Shown: positions 1-9,685 of the stretch, piece by piece
How the letters are laid out: each line of letters begins with the position of its first letter
How positions within the stretch are numbered: position 1 is the first letter of the stretch
Assembly: GCF_001507555.1 (NCBI RefSeq)
Contig: NZ_LQBO01000001.1
Span: 1,364,001 to 1,428,000 of the forward strand
Direction of reading: 5' to 3'
DNA from: Thiomicrospira sp. XS5
GTDB taxonomy: Bacteria > Pseudomonadota > Gammaproteobacteria > Thiomicrospirales > Thiomicrospiraceae
Length of the DNA stretch: 64,000 bases
The notes under the pieces: model-generated
What the model was told of the DNA's origin: nothing
What the model saw: the letters and a program-made list of their open reading frames with translations, nothing else
The model's database searches: none
Position numbers and translations under genes: made by a program

Positions 1-804
1 GGTCAACTGTCACGTAAGGAAATCGACGATTACACCAAGTTCGTTGGCATTTACGGAGCGAAAGGGTTGGCTTATATCAAAGTCAATGACTTGTCCGCTG
101 GGCTGGACGGTTTGCAATCGCCGATTGTGAAATTCTTCCCGGATCAGGCCATGGAAATCATGGAGCGCGTTGGGGCCGAAGATGGTGATATCGTTTTCTT
201 CGGGGCCGATAAAGCGAAGATTGTGAACGAAGCCTTGGGTGCCTTGCGTTGTAAAATCGGTGAAGACCTCGATATGATCGAGCGCGAATGGGCGCCGGTT
301 TGGGTCGTTGACTTCCCAATGTTTGAAATGGATGAAAAAACCGCTCGAATGACGGCGATTCACCACCCGTTCACGCAGCCGAAAGCCACGACGGAAGAAA
401 TCTTGAATCACGATGCACCGCATCAAATGCTGTCTCGTGCCTATGACTTGGTCATTAACGGTATTGAAGTCGGCGGTGGGTCGGTGCGTATCCACGACAC
501 CCACATGCAAGCGGCGGTGTTGAAAATGTTGGGCATTTCCGACGACGAAGCGGATGAGAAATTCGGCTTCCTGTTGAATGCGTTGAAATACGGTTGTCCA
601 CCGCATGCGGGGATGGCCTTCGGTCTGGATCGACTGGTGATGTTGATGGCGAAACGCGATTCGATTCGCGACGTGATTGCCTTCCCGAAAACTCAGTCGG
701 CCGCGTGTATGTTGACCGATGCGCCAGGCCTGGCCGATAACGCACAAATGGCGGATTTGGAATTGCGTTTCCGTAAATCCTTGACGGAAAAACAGGCCGA
801 CTGA
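1..804 (+). CDS. aspS: Aspartyl-tRNA synthetase, C-terminal part (5' end outside window)
   Basis: The reading frame is open from base 1, so this is the last 267 codons of a gene that begins upstream. The enzyme charges tRNA-Asp (or tRNA-Asp/Asn in non-discriminating types). Class II synthetase signatures are visible: GGGSVRIHD near bases 472-500 and the ATP-binding motif 3, GMAFGLDRL, near 610-640. A CCAGGCCTGG repeat at 724-733 is read as Pro-Gly-Leu near the C-terminus. nadA follows after 22 bases, so co-transcription is likely. The identification is firm; the type of tRNA specificity cannot be judged from this part. Confidence 0.95.
   Translation, partial: GQLSRKEIDDYTKFVGIYGAKGLAYIKVNDLSAGLDGLQSPIVKFFPDQAMEIMERVGAEDGDIVFFGADKAKIVNEALGALRCKIGEDLDMIEREWAPVWVVDFPMFEMDEKTARMTAIHHPFTQPKATTEEILNHDAPHQMLSRAYDLVINGIEVGGGSVRIHDTHMQAAVLKMLGISDDEADEKFGFLLNALKYGCPPHAGMAFGLDRLVMLMAKRDSIRDVIAFPKTQSAACMLTDAPGLADNAQMADLELRFRKSLTEKQAD
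724..733. repeat. CCAGGCCTGG palindrome copy 1 (inside aspS)
   Basis: Exact 10-bp palindrome, read in frame as Pro-Gly-Leu. One of 20 exact copies in the window. Confidence 0.9.
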
Positions 805-826
805 TTCGGTTTGGTCAGGAGAAAAT

Positions 827-1912
827 ATGTCTTCACTAGCCACCAGTGTTCCGGTTGAATTGCTCAGTCGCATCGACTTACTGGCGCAGTCGGCACCGGT
901 GCCGCCTGCGATGGATGCGGCCGAAAAGCAGGCGTTGAAAGATAAAATCAAACGCCTGCTCAAGGAGAAAAATGCTCAACTGGTCGCGCACTATTATGTG
1001 GATGACGACTTGCAGGCGTTGGCGGAAGAAACCGGCGGCAAGGTCGCGGATTCCCTTGAAATGGCCAATTTCGGCGCGCAATCCGAAGCCGATATGTTAG
1101 TGGTGTGCGGGGTGCGTTTTATGGGCGAGACGGCGAAAATGCTCAGCCCGGAAAAAACCATTCTGATGCCGGATTTGAATGCGACCTGTTCCTTGGACGA
1201 AAGCTGCCCGCCGAAAGAGTTTGCCGAGTTTTGTGCGCAGTACCCCGATTACAAAGTCGTGGTCTACGCCAATACCAGTGTTGAGGTTAAGGCCTTGGCG
1301 GACTGGGTGGTGACGTCGGGCAATGCCTTGGAAATCGTCACCCATTTGAAAGAGCAAGGCGAGAAAATCATCTGGGCGCCGGACCGGCATTTGGGGCATT
1401 GGGTTCAAAAAGAAACCGGTGTGGATATGATTCGCTGGCAAGGGCACTGCATCGTGCACGACGAATTCCAAATGTATGAATTGCAGTCCTTGAAAGAAAA
1501 ACACCCGGACGCAAAAGTCATCGTGCATCCGGAGTCGCCGGCGGAAGTGGTCGATCTGGCCGATGTGGTCGGGTCGACTCGTGTGATGATTGACGCGGTG
1601 CAAACCCTGCCGGACCACAAATTCATTGTGGCGACCGATTACGGTATCTTCTATAAAATGCAGCAATTGGCGCCGGAAAAAGAGTTGATTGTTGCGCCGA
1701 CCGGTGGTAAAAGCGGGCATTGCATCAGCTGCGCGCATTGCCCCTGGATGGCGATGAATGGGTTGCATAATCTGGCCGCTTGTTTGGAAAACGAAACCGG
1801 CGAGATCCTAATCGAAGAGTCCATCCGTCAAAAAGCCTTGCAGTCGGTGAACCGTATGCTGGAATTCTCACGCGCCAAAGGGCTGGTACAAAGCAAAGCA
1901 TCCGGCGACTGA
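827..1912 (+). CDS. nadA: Quinolinate synthase A
   Basis: 361 residues. NadA condenses iminoaspartate with dihydroxyacetone phosphate to quinolinate in NAD biosynthesis, using a [4Fe-4S] cluster. Candidate cluster cysteines are visible in [10 protein letters not shown], in [10 protein letters not shown] and in the C-terminal [11 protein letters not shown] motif. The AHYYVDD and EMANFGA segments near the N-terminus are typical of the family. The start ATG has a GGAG ribosome site 6 bases upstream. It sits between aspS and yebC; no nadB or nadC is in the window. Length and motifs match the family well. Confidence 0.96.
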   Translation: MSSLATSVPVELLSRIDLLAQSAPVPPAMDAAEKQALKDKIKRLLKEKNAQLVAHYYVDDDLQALAEETGGKVADSLEMANFGAQSEADMLVVCGVRFMGETAKMLSPEKTILMPDLNATCSLDESCPPKEFAEFCAQYPDYKVVVYANTSVEVKALADWVVTSGNALEIVTHLKEQGEKIIWAPDRHLGHWVQKETGVDMIRWQGHCIVHDEFQMYELQSLKEKHPDAKVIVHPESPAEVVDLADVVGSTRVMIDAVQTLPDHKFIVATDYGIFYKMQQLAPEKELIVAPTGGKSGHCISCAHCPWMAMNGLHNLAACLENETGEILIEESIRQKALQSVNRMLEFSRAKGLVQSKASGD

Positions 1913-2012
1913 TGTCGGGTGCCGCCCTGTCGTTACTTGGGTTTCTTCAAGACCATCATCGTTTGACAGAACCGACACACATCAAAACAGACCAATAATC
2001 ACGGGAGAAAGA

Positions 2013-2765
2013 ATGGCTGGTCACAGTAAGTGGGCAAATATCAAACACCGTAAAGCCGCACAGGATGCCAAGCGCGGCAAGATTTTCACCAAACTGATTA
2101 AAGAATTGGTTGTCGCTGCAAAACAAGGCGGCCCGAATCCGGATGACAACCCGACGTTGCGGGCCTGCATCGATAAGGCGCTTCGCGCCAATATGAAAAA
2201 AGACACCGTCGATAAAGCGATTGCTCGCGGTGCGGGTGGTGGCGAAGGCGACGATTATGAAGATATTCGCTATGAAGGCTATGGCCCGAATGGCGTCGCC
2301 TTAATTGTGGACTGCTTGACCGACAATAAAAACCGTTCGGTTATGGAGGTGCGCAATGCCTTCAATAAACGCGGCGGCAATATGGGAACCTCCGGTTCCG
2401 TGGCGTACATGTTCAAAAAACAGGGCACATTGAGTTTTCCGACCTCGGTGGATGAGGACGCATTAATGGAAGTGGCCTTAGACGCCGGTGCGGAAGATAT
2501 TGTGACCGAAGAGAATGGTGTGGATGTCATTACCGCGCCGGAAGATTACATGGATGTCAAAACCGCTTTGGTGGACGCCGGCTTCGAGCCGGAATCGGCC
2601 GAGGTGTCGATGGAAGCGGAGGTCAAAGTTCCGTTGGAATTGGACGATGCGCAAAAAGCCTTGGATTTGATTGATGCTTTGGAAGATCTGGACGATGTTC
2701 AGAATGTGTATTCCAATATCGACGTGTCCGATGAGGTGATGGCGCAGTTGATGGATGCGAATTAG
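2013..2765 (+). CDS. yebC: YebC/PmpR family protein
   Basis: 250 residues beginning [14 protein letters not shown], the hallmark of the YebC/TACO1 family. Members have been described as DNA-binding regulators and, more recently, as factors that help ribosomes through difficult sequences. The three-domain layout and length are standard. GGGAGAAAGA precedes the ATG. Its position directly upstream of ruvC is the widely conserved yebC-ruvC-ruvA-ruvB order. Family assignment is certain; the exact role here cannot be told from sequence. Confidence 0.95.
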   Translation: MAGHSKWANIKHRKAAQDAKRGKIFTKLIKELVVAAKQGGPNPDDNPTLRACIDKALRANMKKDTVDKAIARGAGGGEGDDYEDIRYEGYGPNGVALIVDCLTDNKNRSVMEVRNAFNKRGGNMGTSGSVAYMFKKQGTLSFPTSVDEDALMEVALDAGAEDIVTEENGVDVITAPEDYMDVKTALVDAGFEPESAEVSMEAEVKVPLELDDAQKALDLIDALEDLDDVQNVYSNIDVSDEVMAQLMDAN

Positions 2766-2783
2766 GTCAAGGTGTAAAAACTG

Positions 2784-2793
2784 CCAGGCCTGG
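2784..2793. repeat. CCAGGCCTGG palindrome copy 2 (yebC-ruvC gap)
   Basis: Exact copy, flanked by AACTG and TGGTTTT. It lies 19 bases after yebC and about 30 bases before the ruvC start. The short T-run suggests a weak or partial terminator inside the operon. Confidence 0.85.
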
Positions 2794-2822
2794 TGGTTTT
2801 AATTGAATTTTCAGGATGTTAT

Positions 2823-3341
2823 GTGGCAGAGTTACAACGCATTTTAGGCATTGACCCCGGGTCTCGTAAAGCCGGTTTCGGTTTGATTGAGTCGGGGCGT
2901 TACCATCCGAGTTATTTGCTGAGCGGAGTCATTCGGGTGGAAAAACTGTCCGGTGCCGAACGGTTGAAAACCATCTTCGAATCCGTCTGCCAAATCATCG
3001 ATCAATATCAGCCGCAAGTCATGGCGATTGAAAAGGTGTTTGTTTACAAAAACCCCAATTCGGCGATTAAGTTGGGCCAGGCGCGTGGTGTCATTTTGTG
3101 TGCGGCCGCCCTGAAAGAAGTGCCGATTATGGAGTACACGCCGACGCAAATTAAAAGCACGATTGTCGGGCAAGGCCATGCCTCTAAAGATCAGGTGCAG
3201 TTTATGGTGCAAAACCTTTTAAAACTGACCGAAAGCCCGCAGGAAGATGCCGCCGATGCCTTGGCCGCCGCTTTGTGCCATGATCGTTATTTAACCCTGG
3301 GCATTGACCCGGAAAAAATTTCCAAAGGTTCCAAGTTTTAA
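2823..3341 (+). CDS. ruvC: Crossover junction endodeoxyribonuclease RuvC
   Basis: RuvC resolves Holliday junctions delivered by RuvAB. The catalytic acidic residues of the RNase H fold are visible: GIDPG near the N-terminus, AIEKVF, and [10 protein letters not shown] near the C-terminus. I chose the GTG at 2823 ([13 protein letters not shown]) because AGGA at 2812-2815 is well spaced and the 172-residue product matches the usual ~173. A longer GTG start at 2793 would overlap the CCAGGCCTGG repeat and add ten non-conserved residues. ruvA follows after 8 bases. Confidence 0.94.
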   Translation: MAELQRILGIDPGSRKAGFGLIESGRYHPSYLLSGVIRVEKLSGAERLKTIFESVCQIIDQYQPQVMAIEKVFVYKNPNSAIKLGQARGVILCAAALKEVPIMEYTPTQIKSTIVGQGHASKDQVQFMVQNLLKLTESPQEDAADALAAALCHDRYLTLGIDPEKISKGSKF

Positions 3342-3349
3342 GGATTGTT

Positions 3350-3955
3350 ATGATTGGTTTTTTATCGGGAAAATTACACGCCAAGCGCCCACCGCAGATT
3401 TTGATTGACGTGAATGGCGTCGGTTACGAAGTTGAAGCGCCGATGTCCACTTTTTACGCCATCGGCGAAGCTGGTGCCGACGTGACGTTGCTGACACATA
3501 TGCATGTGCGGGAAGACGCCATGTTGTTGTTTGGTTTCGCCACCGAACAAGAACGCAATTTGTTCAAAGAGCTGATTAAGGTCAACGGAATCGGCGCGAA
3601 AATGGCCATCGGCATTCTGTCGGCCATGTCGGTCAACGATTTTGTCGGGCTGGTGGATGTGGGCGACGCCCCGGCCTTGACCAAAATTCCGGGCGTGGGC
3701 AAAAAAACCGCCGAACGTCTCGTGATCGAAATGCGCGATCGTTTGAAGGGTTGGGGGGCCGTGGACGGGGTGACATCTTCTGCGGGCACCGCGAGTCCGA
3801 AACTCGAAACGGTTGGCAGCATGGCGCCAGCCATCGAAGCGCTGGTCTCATTAGGGTATAAACCGGCGCAGGCCGAAAAAATGGTCAATGCGGTGGAAAA
3901 GGGCTTGAGCTTGGAAGAAACCATCAAACAGGCCTTGATGACCATCAAGTTATGA
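3350..3955 (+). CDS. ruvA: Holliday junction DNA helicase subunit RuvA
   Basis: 201 residues. RuvA binds four-way junctions as a tetramer and loads RuvB. It starts MIGFLSGKL, typical of RuvA. The helix-hairpin-helix segments [13 protein letters not shown] and [16 protein letters not shown] are visible, followed by a flexible linker and the C-terminal RuvB-binding domain ([16 protein letters not shown]). ruvA is normally followed closely by ruvB; here 508 bases intervene, holding a structured element (4164-4429). Confidence 0.96.
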   Translation: MIGFLSGKLHAKRPPQILIDVNGVGYEVEAPMSTFYAIGEAGADVTLLTHMHVREDAMLLFGFATEQERNLFKELIKVNGIGAKMAIGILSAMSVNDFVGLVDVGDAPALTKIPGVGKKTAERLVIEMRDRLKGWGAVDGVTSSAGTASPKLETVGSMAPAIEALVSLGYKPAQAEKMVNAVEKGLSLEETIKQALMTIKL

Positions 3956-3959
3956 GAAT

Positions 3960-3990
3960 CGAAAGCCGACATTCTTCGGCTTCAAACTTT
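3960..3990 (+). terminator. Possible weak terminator after ruvA
   Basis: AAGCCGA and TCGGCTT form a 7-bp stem with a CATTC loop, followed by CAAACTTTTT. It could attenuate transcription into the structured element and ruvB. The T-run is offset, so this is tentative. Confidence 0.45.
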
Positions 3991-4163
3991 TTCAATGGTG
4001 TCTGACGAAGGCACCGTTAGAATATCGATAACCAATCCAATAATCATCCGGCATGTATCGGATGAAAACGATACCCTGAAGCACTTGACCGGTGGAGGCA
4101 ATAACGAAATTCAACTCAAAAAAGATAAGAGAAAGATTATAATGAGTTGCGTTATTCGATAAG

Positions 4164-4429
4164 TAGTCGACACTGAATAACACATTTGAATTTTGGCACA
4201 GCCAGACTTTTCTCAACAAGGCAGAATTTTGAAATGCTATCTCGATAACATGAGAAATTCTAACGATGTTGAGGCAAGTCTGGTGAAGCCCTTTCAGGTG
4301 GGCGTTTAAGCGTGCATCCTCGTTGTTGCGAATCTTGATAAAGGAATGACCTTTATCTGCAATTCGCGCCTAGAGGCTACTCGCTTAAACGTCCCACAAA
4401 ATTTTAAATGCGTTATTCAGTGTCGACTA
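4164..4429 (+). ncRNA. Structured element A (unrecognised RNA family, copy 1)
   Basis: A ~266-nt segment that folds end to end. An 18-bp perfect outer helix (4164-4181 with 4412-4429) continues with interruptions to 4194/4398. Inside are CCAGACTT (4202-4209) with AAGTCTGG (4276-4283), CTCAACA (4212-4218) with TGTTGAG (4267-4273), GCCC (4288-4291) with GGGC (4300-4303), GTTTAAGCG (4304-4312) with CGCTTAAAC (4382-4390), GCGAAT (4328-4333) with ATTCGC (4362-4367), and GATAAAGG/CCTTTATC around an AATGA loop (4337-4357). Element B (18551-18819, opposite strand) has the same architecture and short shared blocks but different stem sequences. The + strand is proposed as RNA sense from a G-U pair (4188-4405) and from homology with B. 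No protein of note is encoded. ruvB starts 35 bases downstream. Confidence 0.75.
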
Positions 4430-4463
4430 AGTAATGGCACTGAGCTAAGGTGACGGGTTTAAG

Positions 4464-5483
4464 ATGATTGAAACGGATCGTATTGTCGGTGGACAGGCGT
4501 TAGAAGAAGACATGTATGTTCAGCCATCTGTTCGCCCACAGATGATTACGGACTACATTGGACAGCAGGCGGTTCGTGAGCAGCTTCAATTGTCGATTCA
4601 TGCGGCGAAAATGCGTAACGAACATTTAGATCACGTTTTGTTATATGGCCCGCCAGGCCTGGGTAAAACCACGCTTTCCAATATCATCGCCCAGGAAATG
4701 GGCGTCACCTTACGCCAGACATCCGGACCGGTCATTGAAAAACCGGGCGATCTGGCCGCCATCTTGACGCGTTTGGAACCGAACGACGTTCTGTTTGTCG
4801 ATGAAATTCACCGTCTCAGCCCGATTGTGGAAGAGATTCTGTATCCGGCGATGGAAGATTTCCAGATCGATATCATTATCGGTGAAGGGCCGGCTGCCCA
4901 GACCGTGAAAATCGATATTCCACCCTTTACCTTGGTGGGCGCGACCACGCGCGCCGGGCTGTTGACGTCGCCGTTGCGCGATCGTTTCGGTATCGTCCAG
5001 CGCCTGGAGTTTTATTCGGAAGATGAGTTGGCTCAGATTGTCAGTCGTTCCGCCAATATTCTCGGCATGGATACCCAGTTGGACGGCGCCTTGGAAATTG
5101 CACGCCGTTCACGCGGCACGCCACGTATCGCCAACCGTTTATTGCGGCGGGTGCGAGATTATGCTCAGGTAAAAGGCAACGGCATTATTACCGCGGAGAT
5201 TGCCGATGCCGCGTTGAATTTGTTGGAAGTGGATCCGCTCGGTCTGGATAAGATGGACCGGCGCCTGCTGGAACTGTTGATTGAAAAATTTGAAAGCCGC
5301 CCTGTGGGCATCGACAGCATTGCTGCGGCCTTAGGCGAAGAAAGAGGGACGATTGAAGACGTCATCGAACCGTTTCTTGTGCAGCAGGGCTTTTTAGTTC
5401 GTACTCCCCGGGGACGTGTGGTGACGCAAACCGCGTACCGACACCTAGGGTTAGCACTACCGGAGAAATTTGAAGATGAATGA
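4464..5483 (+). CDS. ruvB: Holliday junction DNA helicase motor RuvB
   Basis: 339 residues. RuvB is the AAA+ ring ATPase that drives branch migration with RuvA. Walker A is GPPGLGKTT, Walker B is FVDEIHRL, and sensor/arginine-finger segments ([17 protein letters not shown]) are visible, followed by the C-terminal winged helix ([27 protein letters not shown]). The Walker A codons for Pro-Gly-Leu contain a CCAGGCCTGG repeat. The end overlaps tolQ by 8 bases, so the two are probably translationally coupled. Confidence 0.97.
   Translation: MIETDRIVGGQALEEDMYVQPSVRPQMITDYIGQQAVREQLQLSIHAAKMRNEHLDHVLLYGPPGLGKTTLSNIIAQEMGVTLRQTSGPVIEKPGDLAAILTRLEPNDVLFVDEIHRLSPIVEEILYPAMEDFQIDIIIGEGPAAQTVKIDIPPFTLVGATTRAGLLTSPLRDRFGIVQRLEFYSEDELAQIVSRSANILGMDTQLDGALEIARRSRGTPRIANRLLRRVRDYAQVKGNGIITAEIADAALNLLEVDPLGLDKMDRRLLELLIEKFESRPVGIDSIAAALGEERGTIEDVIEPFLVQQGFLVRTPRGRVVTQTAYRHLGLALPEKFEDE
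4653..4662. repeat. CCAGGCCTGG palindrome copy 3 (in ruvB Walker A)
   Basis: Exact copy, read in frame as Pro-Gly-Leu within the nucleotide-binding loop. Confidence 0.9.
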
Positions 5484-6174
5484 ACATTCCTTGATGGAGT
5501 TGATTTTAGATGCCAGTCCCGTCGTTCAAGGCGTGATGTTAATTCTGTTGCTGATGTCGATTATGGCTTGGGCCATTACTTTCGCGAAATCCTATCAAAT
5601 CCGTAAGGCTGCCGCCGAAGCCAAAGCATTTGATGCAGAATTTTGGCAAACTTCTGAGTTAACTCAGTTATATAACCAAGTGGCCAACGACGAAAATAAT
5701 CGGGGCAGCGCGTCAATCTTTGAAGCCGGTTTTAAGGAATTTGTGAACCTGAAAAAACAAGGCGTGCTGGATGCATCGGATTTGATGAACGGTACTCAAC
5801 GGGCCATGCGCGTGGCCTTTTCCCGTCAAGTGGAAAACCTGGAGAATCAAACCCCTTTGTTGGCGACGGTCGGTTCGTCCGCACCTTACATTGGCCTGTT
5901 CGGCACGGTCTGGGGCGTCATGCACGCTTTTTCATCCTTGGGCGATATTCAGAACGCGACCTTGGCCGCCGTGGCGCCGGGGATTTCCGAAGCCTTGATA
6001 GCCACTGCGATGGGGCTGTTTGCAGCGATTCCCGCAGTAATTGCCTATAACCGTTTGTCGGTCAAAGCCGATCGTGTGGTGGGGTTGTATGAAAATTTTG
6101 CCGAAGGGTTCCTGACCATTATTCAGCGTCAAGCGCACGCTCTTGAGAAAAAAATGGAAGCTGAGCAGGGGTGA
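5476..6174 (+). CDS. tolQ: Tol-Pal system proton channel subunit TolQ
   Basis: About 232 residues. TolQ forms the inner-membrane proton-driven motor with TolR that energises TolA and outer-membrane constriction at division. Three hydrophobic segments are visible (near residues 16-38, 135-160 and 170-195), with the conserved [25 protein letters not shown] motor region split across the second. The ATG at 5476 is chosen because GGAG lies 10 bases upstream; a TTG six bases earlier is possible. It overlaps the ruvB stop. ybgC, often found before tolQ, is absent. Confidence 0.95.
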   Translation: MNEHSLMELILDASPVVQGVMLILLLMSIMAWAITFAKSYQIRKAAAEAKAFDAEFWQTSELTQLYNQVANDENNRGSASIFEAGFKEFVNLKKQGVLDASDLMNGTQRAMRVAFSRQVENLENQTPLLATVGSSAPYIGLFGTVWGVMHAFSSLGDIQNATLAAVAPGISEALIATAMGLFAAIPAVIAYNRLSVKADRVVGLYENFAEGFLTIIQRQAHALEKKMEAEQG

Positions 6175-6179
6175 ATTCA

Positions 6180-6629
6180 ATGCGCAATTCTTTTCGCTCG
6201 CAGTCTCGAAAACGTCTGATGTCGGAAATCAATGTGGTGCCGTATATCGACGTCACTTTGATTTTGTTGATTATTTTTATGATTACCGCCCCGATTGTTC
6301 AACAGGCCGTCACCGTGGATTTGCCGCAGACACCGGTCGTGAAAAATCAAAAGCAAGCGGATGCCAAGCCGGTTGAACCCTTCGTTATTACGGTCACTGC
6401 TGAAGGCTTATATAAAACGTCCGAAGCCCCGGACATTGTGTTGGGGCAGAAAGATCTGGCGAACTTGGTGGCGGAAGTTGTCGCGCGCGCTCAGCTTAAG
6501 CCGAACCAGCCTTTTTATATTCAAGGGGATCGGCAGACGCCTTACGGTAAAGTGGTTAATCTGTTTGTGCTGTTGAAAGCCAATGGGGTTCAGCAGGTCT
6601 CTCTTATGACTGAGCCGGAAGAGAAGTAA
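6180..6629 (+). CDS. tolR: Tol-Pal system protein TolR
   Basis: 149 residues from the ATG at 6180; a GTG at 6171 that overlaps the tolQ stop would add three residues. GCAGGGG lies 8 bases before the ATG. TolR is the ExbD-like partner of TolQ. One N-terminal transmembrane helix contains the essential aspartate (VPYIDVTLILLIIF), followed by a periplasmic domain ending in a YGKVVNLFVLLKANGVQQVSL strand-helix region. Tightly packed between tolQ and tolA. Confidence 0.94.
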   Translation: MRNSFRSQSRKRLMSEINVVPYIDVTLILLIIFMITAPIVQQAVTVDLPQTPVVKNQKQADAKPVEPFVITVTAEGLYKTSEAPDIVLGQKDLANLVAEVVARAQLKPNQPFYIQGDRQTPYGKVVNLFVLLKANGVQQVSLMTEPEEK

Positions 6630-6634
6630 GTAGT

Positions 6635-7660
6635 ATGTTTGCATTTATTATTCGTCACCCTTTGGCCTTATCGGCCGCCGTCTTGTTGCATGTGGTCATT
6701 GCCATCGGTTTGGTTTTCGGTTCCTTTGACGATGAACCCATATTGAAAGTCAGCTTACAAAGCGATTCGGAAGAGGCTGAAATTACCCAGGTTAAGCAGA
6801 TTGAGCCGATGAAAACCTTTGCGGTTGATTCCGCACTGGTCAAAGAACAGTTGGCAAAAATCAAACAACAAGACGCCGCTAAACGAAAAGAGCAGGAAGA
6901 ACTGAAGAAACGTTCCGAAGCGGAAAAACGACGTTTGGCGGCCTTAAAACAACAGCAGGTGGAAGAAAAACGTAAGGCCGAATTGGCTCAAAAACAGGCT
7001 TTAGCTGAGAAACGCCGTGCTGAAGAAGCCAAGCGCCAAGCACAAATTGAGAAGCAACGGGTTGAAGCGGAACAGAAACGCGCGGCGGAAGCCAAACGTT
7101 TGGCCGAGCAAGCCAAAAAAGAAGCGCAGCTAGCCGAGAAAAAACGTGAAGAGGCCAAAAAGCGCGTTGCTGAGGCTGAGAAAAAACGTCAGGCGGAAGA
7201 GGCTAAGAAATTGGCTCTACAAGAACAGATCAAACAGCAAAATGCTGAGAAAAAGCGTCTGGAAGAAGCGGCTTTGCAAGCACGTTTGCAAAAAGAACAG
7301 CAAGAAGCTGAAAGCGCACTACAGCAGCAGATAGCCGCCGAAGAAGCCAGACGGCGCCAGACCGCTAAAGAAAAAGAATTGAAAAGTTTGCGTGACACCT
7401 ATATTTCGTCGATTGCCGCCAGCGTGAAAGATAATTGGCGTACCGCGGCCAAAGTCTCAGATGACGCTCAGTGTGTCTTGTCGATTACTCAAACGCCGAA
7501 AGGGATGATCAGTGGCGTAAAGGTCGAAGAATGTAATAAGTTTGCGAACGAACAATTCAAAAAGGATGCGGTCAAAGCGGTGTACCGTGCTGAGCCGCTT
7601 CCAGCGCCACCGGTCAAAGAATTGTTTGAACGAAATATTAAATTTATTTTTAATCCTTAA
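6635..7660 (+). CDS. tolA: Tol-Pal system spanning protein TolA
   Basis: 341 residues. TolA links the inner-membrane TolQR motor to TolB-Pal. The layout is one N-terminal membrane helix (about residues 8-30), a long Lys/Glu/Ala/Gln-rich helical domain (about 65-245), and a C-terminal globular domain (YISSIAASVKDNWR to the end) with two cysteines, CVLSITQ and EECNKF. The low-complexity helix is the usual TolA domain II. Its repetitive codons produce long false reading frames in other phases. Confidence 0.94.
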   Translation: MFAFIIRHPLALSAAVLLHVVIAIGLVFGSFDDEPILKVSLQSDSEEAEITQVKQIEPMKTFAVDSALVKEQLAKIKQQDAAKRKEQEELKKRSEAEKRRLAALKQQQVEEKRKAELAQKQALAEKRRAEEAKRQAQIEKQRVEAEQKRAAEAKRLAEQAKKEAQLAEKKREEAKKRVAEAEKKRQAEEAKKLALQEQIKQQNAEKKRLEEAALQARLQKEQQEAESALQQQIAAEEARRRQTAKEKELKSLRDTYISSIAASVKDNWRTAAKVSDDAQCVLSITQTPKGMISGVKVEECNKFANEQFKKDAVKAVYRAEPLPAPPVKELFERNIKFIFNP

Positions 7661-7689
7661 ATACAAAAAAGTTGCAGAGCTGAATCACA

Positions 7690-9000
7690 ATGATGTCGAA
7701 TATGAAGAAAATGTCCCAATATTTCATGGCCCTTCTATGGTTGTGGGTTGGAGCAGCACAAGCTGATTTGACCATTCAAATTGACCAGAGTTCCGACTCG
7801 GCGTTGCCGATTGCGATTTTACCGTTTGACTGGCAGGGTAAGACGGTGACGCCGCCGGTGAATATGAGCGACATCGTGGGAAATGATCTGTTACGAAGTG
7901 GCAAGTTTCGACCGGTTGAAGAGAGCCGTTTGCCTGGTCGCCCGAAGACCTTGGAAGATGTGGATTTTTCCAAATGGAAGCAGTTGGGGACCGATAATCT
8001 GCTCATTGGGCGAGTGACGGAAGAGGCTAATGGCCACTACGAAATTGAAATGCGCTTTATTGATTTATTGCGTAAGCAACAGGTGATTGGTAAGCGCTGG
8101 GTCAATATTCCGAAAAGTGCTTTGCGCCAGGTGGCGCATAAAATGAGTGACCTAATCTATGAAGAGCTGACGGGAATTCGTGGTGCGTTTAATACTCGTA
8201 TTGCGTATGTCACGGTTAAAAACGTCGATGGTAAAAAACAATACAGCTTGGAAGTGGCCGACTCGGATGGTCATAATTCTCAGCCAATCTTACGTTCTCG
8301 TAAGCCGATTATGTCACCAAGCTGGTCGCCGGACGGCAAGAAACTGGCGTACGTCACGTTTGAAAACGGTCGTTCGGAAATTGTCATTCAAAGTTTAGAT
8401 GGCAAAACCCGCCACATTGTGGCCAGTTATAAAGGGATTAACAGTGCGCCAAGCTGGTCTCCAGACGGTAAAAACCTGGCATTGACCTTATCGAAAGACG
8501 GCTCGGCCGATGTGTATATCATGAATATGAAAACCAAGAAACTGCGCCGTTTGACGCGTAATTGGGCGATTGAAACCGAAGCGGTTTGGGCGCCGAATGG
8601 GCATTCTTTGTTTTTTAACTCGGATCGTCGCGGTCAGCCACAAATTTTCCAGGTGTTTCTCGATACCGGTGAGATGCGTCGTATTTCGTTTGTAGGGCGT
8701 TACAATGCTAATCCTGCCGTGTCTCCGGATGGTCGCTATGTCGCGATGGTCCACGCCAATAGCGGTTTTCATATCGGGTTGCTGGATTTGTATAATGATG
8801 AATTTAATATTCTGACCAAAACGTATTTAGACGAATCGCCAAGCTTTTCGCCGAATGGTGAAATGATTTTATATGCCATGAATCAAGGTGGGCAGGGCAA
8901 GCTGGCGGTGGTGTCTCCGAATAACAATACGACGCAAATATTGAGCGTTCAAAAAGGTGAAGTCCGTTCACCGTCCTGGGGACCTTTTCAGTCAAACTGA
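7690..9000 (+). CDS. tolB: Tol-Pal system periplasmic protein TolB
   Basis: 436 residues with a signal peptide ending around AAQA (residue 25). TolB shuttles between Pal and TolA. The N-terminal domain (ALPIAILPFDW, MSDIVGNDLLRSGKF) is followed by a six-bladed beta-propeller whose blades show the repeated SPSWSPDGKKLAYVTF, APSWSPDGKNLALTL and NPAVSPDGRYVAMV motifs. The first ATG of three near the start is used; the ribosome site is weak. Confidence 0.96.
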   Translation: MMSNMKKMSQYFMALLWLWVGAAQADLTIQIDQSSDSALPIAILPFDWQGKTVTPPVNMSDIVGNDLLRSGKFRPVEESRLPGRPKTLEDVDFSKWKQLGTDNLLIGRVTEEANGHYEIEMRFIDLLRKQQVIGKRWVNIPKSALRQVAHKMSDLIYEELTGIRGAFNTRIAYVTVKNVDGKKQYSLEVADSDGHNSQPILRSRKPIMSPSWSPDGKKLAYVTFENGRSEIVIQSLDGKTRHIVASYKGINSAPSWSPDGKNLALTLSKDGSADVYIMNMKTKKLRRLTRNWAIETEAVWAPNGHSLFFNSDRRGQPQIFQVFLDTGEMRRISFVGRYNANPAVSPDGRYVAMVHANSGFHIGLLDLYNDEFNILTKTYLDESPSFSPNGEMILYAMNQGGQGKLAVVSPNNNTTQILSVQKGEVRSPSWGPFQSN

Positions 9001-9040
9001 ACAGTCGGGCATCAAATAAATCACATTTAAGGAGTTGGGT

Positions 9041-9667
9041 ATGTACGATCAATTGAAACTGGGGTTGGGAATTGCCTTAATTGCATCGTTGGCGGCTTGT
9101 AGTAGCACGCCTAAAACGGGCGAAAACGCCGATATGAATATCGAACCTGCGACGGACGATTCCGGCGTGGATTATGAGGAAAGAGCACGTCTTGAGTTGG
9201 AAAAAGCCGATACGGGCGAAGTCAATGAAGTTGAAGTGATCGGAGCCGGTGGTGCCACGGGCGAGGCGGTCAGTAGCGAAGAATTGGCCAGTCAGGATTT
9301 GAATGCCGCGAATCAGCCTGTGACCGATATGGGGCAAACATTCGAACCCGTCATCTATTTCGGTTATGATCAATTCATCGTTGATGATACTTCTCTGGAA
9401 ACGGTTAAACATTATGCTGCGATTTTAGTCGATAACCCCGACGAGAAGATTCAATTGGTGGGCCACACAGACGAACGTGGTTCGCCAGAGTACAACCTGG
9501 CATTGGGTGAACGCCGAGCCAAAGCGGTGGCCGAAGCGTTTATGCTGTATGGCGTCAGTGATGATCGAATTGATGTGATCACGATGGGTGAAGAAATGCC
9601 GGCCAATGAAGGTCATGACGAAGATGCCTGGGCGAAAAACCGCCGGGTGGAAATTAAAGCGCAATAA
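9041..9667 (+). CDS. pal: Peptidoglycan-associated lipoprotein Pal
   Basis: 208 residues. Pal anchors the outer membrane to peptidoglycan. The signal peptide ends in the lipobox SLAAC (Cys about residue 21), with no Asp at +2, consistent with outer-membrane sorting. The C-terminal OmpA-like domain contains GYDQFIVDD and the peptidoglycan-binding HTDERGSPEYNLALGERRA motif. The ATG at 9041 has AAGGAG upstream. The linker between lipobox and OmpA domain is long and acidic. Confidence 0.96.
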   Translation: MYDQLKLGLGIALIASLAACSSTPKTGENADMNIEPATDDSGVDYEERARLELEKADTGEVNEVEVIGAGGATGEAVSSEELASQDLNAANQPVTDMGQTFEPVIYFGYDQFIVDDTSLETVKHYAAILVDNPDEKIQLVGHTDERGSPEYNLALGERRAKAVAEAFMLYGVSDDRIDVITMGEEMPANEGHDEDAWAKNRRVEIKAQ

Positions 9668-9685
9668 ACTTCGGGATTAATCACG

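Noticed and set aside
3992-4219. 75-codon minus-strand frame in the ruvA-ruvB gap
   Set aside because: No ribosome site or recognisable domain, and it runs into structured element A.
4164-4429. Interpretation as an IS-derived MITE with terminal inverted repeats
   Set aside because: The homologous element B has completely different end sequences, and no target-site duplication is evident at either copy, so a paired closing stem explains the data better. Not fully excluded.
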